Assembly: GCA_026225155.1 (NCBI GenBank)
Contig: JAMFSG010000265.1
Coordinates: 1-8,422 of the forward strand
Length of the DNA: 8,422 nt
Origin: Verrucomicrobiota bacterium
Lineage (GTDB): Bacteria; Verrucomicrobiota; Verrucomicrobiia; Limisphaerales; UBA11358
Direction: 5' to 3'
The notes under the pieces were generated by a model. The model was given only the letters and a program-made list of their open reading frames with translations. It was not told the origin of the DNA and did not search any database. Numbering within the stretch: position 1 is the stretch's first letter; each line of letters begins with the position of its first letter. The translations under genes were made by a program, and so were the position numbers. Positions 1 through 6,043 of this stretch are shown here, in pieces.

Positions 1-644
1 ACCGGCTTGATCAAGATGTGGATTTTCACGTCCGTCGAATTGGTATCCAGTTCAAAATATTCCACCTTCCCCACTTCGATTCCGCGATAATAAACCGGCG
101 AGCCGATGGACAAGGTGTTTATCTGCGGCGTCGTTAAAATAATTTCCATTCCGTCCCGTGATTTTTTCAGGATGGGAGGTTCTTCCAGACCCGTGAATTT
201 TTTTTGAAGATGGCCGCCGCCCGGTTGCACTTGGATGAAAGGTCCCGAGACGATTGTTTCCAAACCTTGCAAGCCGCCGGCTCCAACTTGCGGACGCACC
301 ACCCAAAACTGAGAACCTTCGTGCGCCAGATTTTTGGCCGAGGCAGTCAGGCGCACCGCTACTTTGACGTGCTGCATGTCGTCGGCGAGTTCCACCGACC
401 GGACTTCGCCAATGCGCACGCCTTTATATTTCAAAACCGTCTGGTTCGCTTGCAGTCCATTGCCGTTGCTGAATTGAATCTCAATCAGCGGTCCCATGTC
501 GTGGACATATTCGAAAACCAGCCAGCCGGCGACGATCGCCGCGATCACCGGCACAATCCAAATGATTGAGAAACGGTTCTGCCGCGTTATTTTTGCCGAC
601 GGCAATTCATCGGTTGACGCTTCATTTTGGCTGGTCGGTTTCAA
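1..644 (-). CDS. pqiB: PqiB-family MCE-domain transport protein (C-terminus outside window)
   Basis: Periplasm-spanning component of a PqiA/PqiB (LetA/LetB-like) intermembrane lipid transport system. The visible 214 codons begin with a short cytoplasmic tail, then one transmembrane anchor at about residues 27-45 (SIIWIVPVIAAIVAGWLVF). The first MCE domain covers about residues 50-142 with the signature KYKGVRIGEV at 72-81. A second MCE domain begins near residue 165 with YYRGIEVGKV at 185-194. E. coli PqiB has three MCE domains and LetB seven, so more are expected beyond the edge. No in-frame ATG fits the N-terminus; the TTG at 644-642 overlaps the pqiA stop codon (TTGA) and has an AGGA at 657-654, nine bases upstream, so translational coupling to pqiA is likely. 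Family assignment is firm; PqiB versus LetB cannot be separated from the visible part. Confidence 0.9.
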   Translation of the reverse strand, partial: MKPTSQNEASTDELPSAKITRQNRFSIIWIVPVIAAIVAGWLVFEYVHDMGPLIEIQFSNGNGLQANQTVLKYKGVRIGEVRSVELADDMQHVKVAVRLTASAKNLAHEGSQFWVVRPQVGAGGLQGLETIVSGPFIQVQPGGGHLQKKFTGLEEPPILKKSRDGMEIILTTPQINTLSIGSPVYYRGIEVGKVEYFELDTNSTDVKIHILIKP

Positions 645-1246
645 TTAGTTTTTTCCTTCCAAATCAAACGGGGATCAAAACTGGATGAAGCCAGGATCGT
701 CAAGATAACTACCGAGGTAAAAGCGATGATGCCCGGGCCGGGAATCACCGTGGCGAATCGTCCAAATCGGATCAAGGCGACCAATACTGAAAGCAAAAAA
801 ACATCAAGCATGGCCCACGGCCCGATCAGGCAGACTAACTTGTAAATCCGGGTGCGCATCCTTTGCCATCTTTGCCCGCGATATAGGATGAGAAAAAACA
901 ATCCAATCAGCTTGAGCAGCGGAACCAAAATACTCGCGGCGAAAACAATCGCGGCGACATACCACATGTGATCTTGATACAATGCCTTGACGCCGCCCCA
1001 AACGGTATTTTCCGTATGGCGTCCCATATATTCCATGACCATAATGGGATAAAGGTTTGCCGGTAGATATAATAGCAATGCGGCCAATGCCAAAGTGCCG
1101 GTCCGCCCGCGGCTGTCGCGATGCCGGGTTTCAATGACCGTCTCACAGCGGGCACACCGCGCCTGAAAATTCACCGGGACTTTTTCAACGCGCTGAACCA
1201 AACCGCAAGTTTCACAAGCGATCATCTTGATAAAATAGTTTTGCAT
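641..1246 (-). CDS. pqiA: PqiA-family integral membrane protein, single domain
   Basis: Inner-membrane partner of the MCE protein encoded just downstream. The 201-residue protein opens with two CxxC pairs (C11/C14 and C31/C34), a zinc-ribbon-like cytosolic module. The PqiA core follows, with about four membrane helices (roughly 50-71, 97-121, 135-159, 165-187), the conserved YLPANLYPIMVM segment at 60-71 and the IPGPGIIAF stretch at 168-176. E. coli PqiA and LetA are about twice this length because they carry two such modules; here there is one. The ATG at 1246 has no good ribosome binding site; M8 is an alternative start. The stop overlaps the pqiB start by 4 bp. The E. coli name refers to paraquat induction; the role known for the family is lipid transport and envelope integrity. 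No regulatory site could be identified upstream. Confidence 0.92.
   Translation of the reverse strand: MQNYFIKMIACETCGLVQRVEKVPVNFQARCARCETVIETRHRDSRGRTGTLALAALLLYLPANLYPIMVMEYMGRHTENTVWGGVKALYQDHMWYVAAIVFAASILVPLLKLIGLFFLILYRGQRWQRMRTRIYKLVCLIGPWAMLDVFLLSVLVALIRFGRFATVIPGPGIIAFTSVVILTILASSSFDPRLIWKEKTN
654..657 (-). promoter_or_regulatory. Ribosome binding site deciding the pqiB TTG start
   Basis: On the minus strand AGGA (within GGAAGGAAAA) lies nine bases before the TTG at 644. It sits inside the last codons of pqiA and supports the non-ATG start that overlaps the pqiA stop codon. Confidence 0.55.
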
Positions 1247-1506
1247 ATCGGAGCGTAGTTTTCACGTCGAACCGATAAGTGCATTTAGCATTGGATGTGC
1301 CACTACAAAATCAACTGGAGACGGAAGATTGCAATGATTCGGCCTAAAAAATCGGATGCAGCTTGCAAGGCGCATTGAAAAATGCACTGCCAATTTCAAT
1401 TTGAACCTATTCATTTTCAATGATTTTCCCGTGGCATCATTCCCGCTGGGTGATGGGAAATTAATTATCAAGCGCAATAAAAAAACATCATTCAAAAATC
1501 AGACTT
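1247..1506. other. Divergent intergenic region between pqiA and the DUF3309 gene
   Basis: This 260-bp AT-rich spacer separates two divergently transcribed units, so it should hold promoters in both directions. No convincing -35/-10 pair could be assigned. It contains one GATTGCA word (1327-1333), a 7-mer that recurs only in non-coding parts of this window, and other TTGCA/TGCA-rich text around 1355-1390. Open frames crossing it have low-complexity, unfamily-like translations and are not called. Confidence 0.5.
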
Positions 1507-1665
1507 ATGAGCACATCTACACTTCTTTTGATCATCCTGATTGTATTGCTTCTGGGTGCGTTGCCGACGTGGCCTTACAGCAGCGGCTGGGGTTATTATC
1601 CCAGCGGCGGTTTAGGTTTGGTCGTATTGATCCTGGTCATTCTTTTACTTCTGGGAAAATTGTAA
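1507..1665 (+). CDS. Small membrane protein, DUF3309 family
   Basis: A 52-residue protein made of two hydrophobic segments (about 5-19 and 36-50) around a short polar turn with the family-typical stretch ALPTWPYSSGWGYYPSGG at 18-35. This matches the DUF3309 pattern: a leucine/isoleucine helix, LPTWPYS, WGYxPSGG, then a second leucine-rich helix. Function is unknown; the protein is expected to be a helical hairpin in the inner membrane. Family members are often annotated near general stress genes, which fits the DUF892 gene about 2 kb downstream (weak inference). Start ATG 1507 is the only one giving the full motif; no clear Shine-Dalgarno precedes it. It is easily missed because it is so short, but the match to the family sequence is strong over its full length. 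Confidence 0.88.
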   Translation: MSTSTLLLIILIVLLLGALPTWPYSSGWGYYPSGGLGLVVLILVILLLLGKL

Positions 1666-1760
1666 ATTTCGAGGGTCGCCAAATTTTCGGCGATGCCAAA
1701 TCTTGAATCAAAATTGAATAATCCAACCGACGGTTTTTTATTTCGTATAACAGGTGAATT

Positions 1761-2078
1761 ATGGCAAATGAATTATTAGCTGAAATTGAGTTCGCAGAAT
1801 CTCCGATTCCTTCCAACCATTTGGATCAAAGCGCCAAATATTTCCCGATGCGGTCCGGCTGCATCTGGCGCATCCGCAAAAATGACACCGAACCATTTCC
1901 CTCCAATCCGCACGCGCACAATTTGGAATCAGGCCTCAGACTGGACCTGTCTTCCGGCAGTTTGTTTTTTGAGGAGAGCAATACCGGCAAGAAAATTTCC
2001 AAAGCCCATTTGGATTTCATCCGGGAACAGGCTTCCATCATGAACATTCCCCTGCCCCCGCTGGAGCTAAATTCCTGA
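1761..2078 (+). CDS. Hypothetical protein, 105 residues
   Basis: I do not recognise the family. The protein is soluble, with no signal peptide or membrane segment. Residues 46-60 carry a notable SNPHAHNLESGLRLD stretch with two histidines, followed by LSSGSLFF and a lysine-rich TGKKISKAHLDFIREQA helix at about 75-91. The order (histidine-rich motif, short beta strands, final helix) suggests a small compact alpha/beta domain. Short proteins with a similar P-H-x-H...SGLKLDL pattern seem familiar to me from bacterial genomes, but I cannot name them. The start at 1761 is supported by AGGTGA three bases upstream. The gene lies 95 bp after the DUF3309 gene on the same strand and converges on the receiver-PAS gene; whether it shares a transcript with DUF3309 is unclear. 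Confidence 0.7.
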   Translation: MANELLAEIEFAESPIPSNHLDQSAKYFPMRSGCIWRIRKNDTEPFPSNPHAHNLESGLRLDLSSGSLFFEESNTGKKISKAHLDFIREQASIMNIPLPPLELNS

Positions 2079-2157
2079 AAGGACGGATGCCCGGCATTGG
2101 CTATAACTCCATTTCATGGGAAAAATCATTGATCGGTTATCCTTGAGTGATCAGCAA

Positions 2158-3180
2158 CTATCCAAGCTGTAATTTTTCCTCGACCAATTTTGCGGGACTG
2201 GAAGTTTTGCCGTCAAACTGGGTGGCACATTGCGGACATACGTCATGGACAAACCGGGCGTTAGATTTTCGCGTGATATAAGTTTCTATCCGCCACCAAG
2301 TATCTTTGTCATCGCGAATCCGTTTACAAGAACCACAGATGGGCAGCTCGCCCGTGAGAATTTTGGTCTGGTTCAAAGCTTCCGTAAGTTCAGCGATCAA
2401 TTTCAAATGGTCATGTTGTTCCTGTTTTTGCCGCGAAATATCGCGGGCGATCACCGAAGCGCCAATCACCTTGCCCGCCGCATTTTTGATGGGCGACGTA
2501 GTCAGAAAAACCGGGATCACCTGGCCGTCTTTGTGCCGTCGTTGCGTTTCATAAATGTTGACCAGTTCGCCCCGGCGGATGTAGGCCATGGTTTCCAGTA
2601 ATTCGTCCCGCCGGCTCAAGGGAAACAAAGTGGCGACGGAACGCCCGATGATTTCTTCCGCCGTATAACCGAAAATTTTTTCCGCCGCCGGATTCCAGCT
2701 CACAATGGCGCTGTCTGAATTCATGCTGTAAATGGCATCCTGGCTGGATTTGACGATGGCGGCGAGATGTTGCATGGCCGCTTCCGCGCGGGCTTGAACG
2801 TGGCGGGCGCGGGCGGATTCCATTTCGCGTTCAACCGCAGGGATGAACCGCGAAAGATTGCCTTTGACGATATAATCCGACGCGCCGGCTTTCATCATAC
2901 GCACGGCCGCTTCCTCGCCATGCGTGCCGGACACAAAAATAAAGGGAATATCGAGGCTGGATTCAGCAAACAATTTGAGCGCGTCCGCGCCGTTGAATTG
3001 AGGCATGGTATAATCGGAGATCACCAAATCCCAATCCGGCTGACGCAGTGCCTGCGACAAATCCGCCGCCGTTTCGACTCGTTGATGGGACGGCTCATAT
3101 CCGTTGCGACGCAATTCATGCATCAATAACAACGTGTCATTGTCAGAATCCTCCACCACCAAGACATTTATCGGCTTCAT
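2158..3180 (-). CDS. Response regulator with PAS domain and Cys4 C-terminal module
   Basis: A 340-residue cytoplasmic signalling protein. Residues 1-120 form a receiver domain: acidic pocket E10/D11, phospho-acceptor D56 (in LVISDYTMP), switch S84 and conserved K106 (YIVKG). A helical linker (about 118-140) leads to a PAS domain at about 138-250, with SQDAIYSMN, WNPAAEKIFGYTAEEIIGR and a PAC-like VIGASVIARDIS end. A short coiled stretch (250-275) precedes a compact C-terminal module with LPICGSCKRIRDD (C282, C285) and VCPQCA (C315, C318), a four-cysteine arrangement seen at the end of many PAS signalling proteins and likely to bind metal. There is no histidine kinase, GGDEF or DNA-binding domain, so the output is unknown. 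Its start (ATG 3180-3178) has GGGGA eight bases upstream. The gene is monocistronic here, convergent with the 105-residue gene. Confidence 0.9.
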   Translation of the reverse strand: MKPINVLVVEDSDNDTLLLMHELRRNGYEPSHQRVETAADLSQALRQPDWDLVISDYTMPQFNGADALKLFAESSLDIPFIFVSGTHGEEAAVRMMKAGASDYIVKGNLSRFIPAVEREMESARARHVQARAEAAMQHLAAIVKSSQDAIYSMNSDSAIVSWNPAAEKIFGYTAEEIIGRSVATLFPLSRRDELLETMAYIRRGELVNIYETQRRHKDGQVIPVFLTTSPIKNAAGKVIGASVIARDISRQKQEQHDHLKLIAELTEALNQTKILTGELPICGSCKRIRDDKDTWWRIETYITRKSNARFVHDVCPQCATQFDGKTSSPAKLVEEKLQLG

Positions 3181-3326
3181 ATAAATTTTCCCCGCACTTC
3201 GATTTTCAAAATAATATTGCTATTACCATGCCAAATTGGGGCAAAAACCGTCCGTCGCCGTTTTCAATAAAAAACCCAACTAATCATTTTTAGCAACAAC
3301 CAATCGGTCTCAAATTAATTGCCGAA

Positions 3327-3345
3327 TGCAACGGCGCCGATTGCA
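3327..3345. repeat. 19-bp near-perfect palindrome
   Basis: TGCAA, then CGGCGCCG (itself palindromic), one extra A, then TTGCA. Removing the single A gives an 18-bp perfect palindrome. It lies about 340 bp upstream of the DUF892 start and 147 bp upstream of the receiver-PAS start. A 19-mer matching it at 16 of 19 positions lies at 4266-4284 beyond the DUF892 terminator. It could be an operator for a dimeric regulator or part of a dispersed repeat; neither can be decided from sequence alone. Confidence 0.55.
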
Positions 3346-3480
3346 ATTTGCGTCTTGAGAGGATGAAAATTTTATTTCATTCAGCCTTAAATCGGCTTGG
3401 TTAAATTCCCAACTTTATAAAATGCGCGCGCCAACCACTTTCAGTGAAACTGAAAATATTCGCTGAAAAATTTCATGGCG

Positions 3481-3521
3481 GCGATTGCAGGCTGCAACTG
3501 CTGGATGCGCGTTGCAATCGC
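3481..3521. repeat. Perfect 9-bp inverted repeat with 23-bp loop
   Basis: GCGATTGCA at 3481-3489 is matched by its exact reverse complement TGCAATCGC at 3513-3521. The loop also contains TGCA words. No T-run follows, so it does not look like an intrinsic terminator. It lies about 165 bp upstream of the DUF892 start codon. Confidence 0.6.
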
Positions 3522-3686
3522 AAATCCGTTTTCATTTTTCCTTTAGGCACGCATTCATTGGGTTTTATGACGATTCCAGCGGCGGCATATCCATTGCTCA
3601 AACAGTTTCGCAAGTTTGATTTCAGGTTCACCCCGGTAAATCAGCCTTGTGATAAACAAACAAATAACCATTAACCGAAATAAATT

Positions 3687-4190
3687 ATGAAGACGCTTGA
3701 AGACCTTTTTTTAGATTCGCTGGCGGACATGTATTACGCTGAAAAACAACTGACCAAAGCGCTGCCAAAAATGGCGAAGGCCGCCACGGACGAGGAGTTG
3801 CAAACGGCTTTTGAATGCCATCTGGTTGAAACGGAAGGCCATGTTCAAAAGCTGGAGACGGTTTTTGAAGCCTTCGGCAAATCGCCCAAGAGCAAAAAGT
3901 GCCACGCCATTTTGGGCATCATCAGCGAGGCGGAAGAGATCGCCTCGGAAAATAAAAAATCACCGACCATCAATGCCGCGCTTATTTTCGCCGGCCAAAA
4001 GGCGGAGCATTATGAGATCGCCTCTTATGGCGGCTTGCGTGATTGGGCGAGACTGCTCGGCAATTCTCAAGCCGCCGAAATCCTGGATGAAATTCTGGAT
4101 GAAGAAAAAGCGGCGGACAAAAAGTTGAGCGACCTGGCCGAAGAACATTGCAATGAAGCGGCCAATCGCGGCGAGTTGGAAGAAGCGTAA
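3687..4190 (+). CDS. DUF892 / YciE-YciF-type ferritin-like protein
   Basis: A 167-residue, almost entirely helical cytoplasmic protein of the DUF892 family (YciE/YciF-like), a ferritin-like four-helix fold usually linked to stress responses. Family features are the N-terminal TLEDLFLDSLADMYYAEKQL (3-22), the LVETEGHVQKLE segment (46-57), the AGQKAEHYEIASYGGLRDWA segment (102-121) and the C-terminal EILDEEKAADKKLSDLAE (135-152). Acidic and histidine residues spaced as expected for a di-metal site include E19, E48/H52, E107/H108 and E139/E140; which of them bind metal is inference. Length is typical of the family. No strong Shine-Dalgarno precedes ATG 3687, but the conserved N-terminus fixes the start. 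The gene stands alone, with a terminator 38 bp after its stop. Confidence 0.93.
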   Translation: MKTLEDLFLDSLADMYYAEKQLTKALPKMAKAATDEELQTAFECHLVETEGHVQKLETVFEAFGKSPKSKKCHAILGIISEAEEIASENKKSPTINAALIFAGQKAEHYEIASYGGLRDWARLLGNSQAAEILDEILDEEKAADKKLSDLAEEHCNEAANRGELEEA

Positions 4191-4227
4191 AAAGGGCATG
4201 GCCTATTTTGCCCGGGCAAATCCGTTC

Positions 4228-4256
4228 AAACCGAATCCGATTGGATTCGGTTTTTT
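4228..4256 (+). terminator. Rho-independent terminator after the DUF892 gene
   Basis: An 11-bp perfect stem, AAACCGAATCC (4228-4238) pairing with GGATTCGGTTT (4243-4253), with a GATT tetraloop and a T6 run at 4251-4256. This is a textbook intrinsic terminator, 38 bp after the stop codon, making the ferritin-like gene a single transcription unit at its 3' end. Confidence 0.93.
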
Positions 4257-4265
4257 CGTGCAAAC

Positions 4266-4284
4266 TGCATTGCCGCCGATTGCA
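4266..4284. repeat. 19-mer related to the 3327 palindrome
   Basis: TGCATTGCCGCCGATTGCA matches the near-palindrome at 3327-3345 at 16 of 19 positions, including the shared right half GCCGATTGCA. It lies 10 bp after the DUF892 terminator T-run, so the two related copies bracket the ferritin-like gene. The GATTGCA at its right end (4278) is repeated exactly 10 bp later at 4288. Confidence 0.5.
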
Positions 4285-4296
4285 TTTGATTGCAAA

Positions 4297-4324
4297 CCGC
4301 ATTAGTTTTTCCGCATTAGTTTTT
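4297..4324. repeat. Tandem 14-bp direct repeat, two copies
   Basis: CCGCATTAGTTTTT occurs at 4297-4310 and again, exactly, at 4311-4324. It lies in non-coding DNA just after the GATTGCA direct repeats. It is probably a slippage product; no function is evident. Confidence 0.85.
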
Positions 4325-4668
4325 CTGGATTGCAAAAAGCTTTGTAAATTCATTGAAATATGAACATGGGTGTTTCGGCACACTGCCAGCTTAATAAACT
4401 GCCATTGAGCTGGCCGGATGGCGGATTATTTTGATTCGGAAAAGCAATCAGGCTTCCGGTCAAATCATATTCCCATCTGGTGATTTTTAACGGGAACTTG
4501 AGGGAAAATATGTGGCCATTATTCTCCGCTTAATTCAGGTCGTTGAAAAACGTTGGAATCAGATAAATGATGGCATTGAGTTGTTCGTAAGATCGGAATC
4601 TTTTTAATCCCATTTCCTGAAAGGTCAGGCAACGTGAACGAAGATTGCGGGCACCGGGTTGAAAAAAT

Positions 4669-4672
4669 AGGA
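4669..4672 (+). promoter_or_regulatory. Ribosome binding site deciding the regulator start
   Basis: AGGA, six bases (all T) before ATG 4679. It favours ATG 4679 over the upstream in-frame GTG at 4634, which would add 15 residues of unconserved sequence before the receiver domain. Confidence 0.6.
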
Positions 4673-4678
4673 TTTTTT

Positions 4679-6043
4679 ATGGATTTTCTAGTGATTGACG
4701 ACGACAAGACGTTCCGCGATGCGACGTGCTTCATCATCGAGGAAGCCGGGCATTACGCGGAAGGCGTGGATTCCGGCCAGCTCGGTTTGAGCACGTTGAA
4801 GGAAGATAAATTCGACGCCGTGCTTTTGGACGTGAATCTGGGACGCGAAAACGGTTTGGACGTTTTGCCCGAAATCCTGAAACAAAATCCCCAACTGCCC
4901 GTCGTCATGTTCACCGCGCAAGGCAGCGTGAAAGTCGCCGTTGAAGCCATGCGGCGCGGCGCGGTGGATTTTCTGGAAAAACCGTTTCAACGCGAACAAT
5001 TCATGACGGTGCTCGCACGCTTGCAACGACTCAATCAAATGAGCCGGCGCATTGAACGGCTCGAGGAACAGGCCACGGAAACGAAGGCGCAAAGCCTGGA
5101 GCCGATCTTTGATTTCACGACGCCGACGATGCGCGACGTGATGGACGTTTTGTTTCGCGCGGCGAAAACGCCTGCGAGCATTTTGATTCTCGGCGAAAGC
5201 GGCACGGGCAAAAGCGTGGCCGCGCGTGCGGTGCATGAAAAAAGTCATCTGGCGGACAAACCATTTGTCACCGTCAGTTGTCCGAGTCTTTCCAAGGAAC
5301 TTTTGGAAAGCGAATTATTCGGCCACGTCAAAGGTTCATTCACCGGCGCGATCAAAGATCATTGGGGCAAAGTCAAGGCGGCCGAGGGTGGAACACTTTT
5401 TCTCGATGAAATCGGCGATCTGCCGATGGAAATCCAACCGAAATTATTGCGCCTGTTGCAGGAACGCGAATACGAACGGCTCGGCGAAAATATCACGCGC
5501 CAGGCAAATTTGCGCGTCATCGCGGCGACCAATCGCGATCTGAAAAAACGCGTGGCGGAAGGTTTGTTCCGCGAAGATTTATATTTTCGCCTCAACGTCA
5601 TCGCCGTCGAAATGCCGCCGCTGCGCACGCGCGACACTGATCTCGTCCGTTTCGCGGAACATTACGAAAAATTTTTCGCGGAACAATGCGCGCGCCAGCT
5701 TGACGGACTTTCGCCCGAGGCGATCGCGCATATCCGCGCTTATCATTGGCCGGGAAATTTGCGCGAATTGCGCAATGCCATTGAACGCGCGGTGATCTTG
5801 ACCAAGGGCACCAGCCTGTTGCCGGAAGATTTTCCAGTCGAGTTGCGCGGGCAAAATTCCAACGGCAGCACCAACGGAGAAATGTTGCCGCAGGTCGGTT
5901 CGCTCATCTCGCTGGAAAAACTTGAGGAATCGCATTTGCGGAAAATTCTCGACCGCACACCCAGCCTCACCGAAGCCGCTGAAATCCTCGGCATTGACCA
6001 GGCCACGCTTTATCGCAAACGGAAAAAATTAGGATTGGAATGA
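4679..6043 (+). CDS. NtrC-family sigma-54-dependent response regulator
   Basis: A 454-residue transcription activator in three parts. The receiver (1-115) has acidic pocket D7-D9, phospho-acceptor D51, switch T79 and K101. A coiled linker (115-140) leads to the AAA+ sigma-54 interaction domain (about 145-375), with Walker A GESGTGKS (172-179), sigma-54 loop GSFTGA (219-224, where most family members have GAFTGA), Walker B GGTLFLDE (237-244) and sensor II region WPGNLREL (357-364). A Fis-type helix-turn-helix ends the protein (about 428-450, TEAAEILGIDQATLYRKRKK). All catalytic motifs are intact, so it should activate RpoN promoters when phosphorylated; its targets are unknown. The overall pattern resembles AlgB-like regulators, but orthology is not claimed. 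The start is ATG 4679 because MDFLVIDDD is the normal receiver beginning and AGGA lies six bases upstream; GTG 4634 is possible. The downstream kinase gene overlaps the stop by 4 bp. Confidence 0.95.
   Translation: MDFLVIDDDKTFRDATCFIIEEAGHYAEGVDSGQLGLSTLKEDKFDAVLLDVNLGRENGLDVLPEILKQNPQLPVVMFTAQGSVKVAVEAMRRGAVDFLEKPFQREQFMTVLARLQRLNQMSRRIERLEEQATETKAQSLEPIFDFTTPTMRDVMDVLFRAAKTPASILILGESGTGKSVAARAVHEKSHLADKPFVTVSCPSLSKELLESELFGHVKGSFTGAIKDHWGKVKAAEGGTLFLDEIGDLPMEIQPKLLRLLQEREYERLGENITRQANLRVIAATNRDLKKRVAEGLFREDLYFRLNVIAVEMPPLRTRDTDLVRFAEHYEKFFAEQCARQLDGLSPEAIAHIRAYHWPGNLRELRNAIERAVILTKGTSLLPEDFPVELRGQNSNGSTNGEMLPQVGSLISLEKLEESHLRKILDRTPSLTEAAEILGIDQATLYRKRKKLGLE

Larger units (their letters stand above)
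3181..3686. other. Long non-coding region between receiver-PAS and DUF892 genes
   Basis: This 506-bp divergent spacer should hold promoters for both flanking genes, though none could be assigned. It contains a 19-bp near-palindrome (3327-3345) and a 9-bp perfect inverted repeat (3481-3521), both built around GATTGCA. A 76-codon frame opening at 3444 with GTG runs through part of it, but its translation resembles no protein family, has no ribosome binding site, and contains the inverted repeat, so it is not called. Confidence 0.6.
4257..4678. other. Non-coding region upstream of the sigma-54 regulator
   Basis: About 420 bp with no convincing gene. Its left part (4259-4340) is a dense block of short repeats: TGCAAACYGCATT at 4259 and again at 4291, GATTGCA at 4278, 4288 and 4328, and a 14-bp tandem repeat at 4297-4324. 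The right part should carry the promoter of the regulator-kinase pair; no consensus sigma-70 or sigma-54 promoter could be assigned. Confidence 0.6.

Noticed and set aside
1262..1495. 77-codon minus-strand frame upstream of pqiA
   Set aside because: The translation matches no family pattern, there is no ribosome binding site, and it occupies the region needed for divergent promoters.
1674..1691. TCGCC/GGCGA hairpin after the DUF3309 gene as terminator
   Set aside because: Only a 5-bp stem with an 8-base loop and no following T-run.
3475..3489. Possible sigma-54 promoter (ATGGCGGCGATTGCA) upstream of DUF892
   Set aside because: The distance between GG and GC is 8 bp instead of the required 10.
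3444..3674. 76-codon plus-strand frame opening with GTG before the DUF892 gene
   Set aside because: Unfamily-like translation, no ribosome binding site, and it contains the inverted repeat; better explained as non-coding DNA.
4634..4678. Upstream GTG start for the sigma-54 regulator
   Set aside because: It would add 15 unconserved residues before a receiver that begins normally at MDFLVIDDD; ATG 4679 has the better ribosome binding site.
4688..5248. 186-codon minus-strand frame opposite the response regulator
   Set aside because: The plus strand encodes a receiver and AAA+ domain with all motifs intact; the antisense frame is a by-product of that coding sequence.
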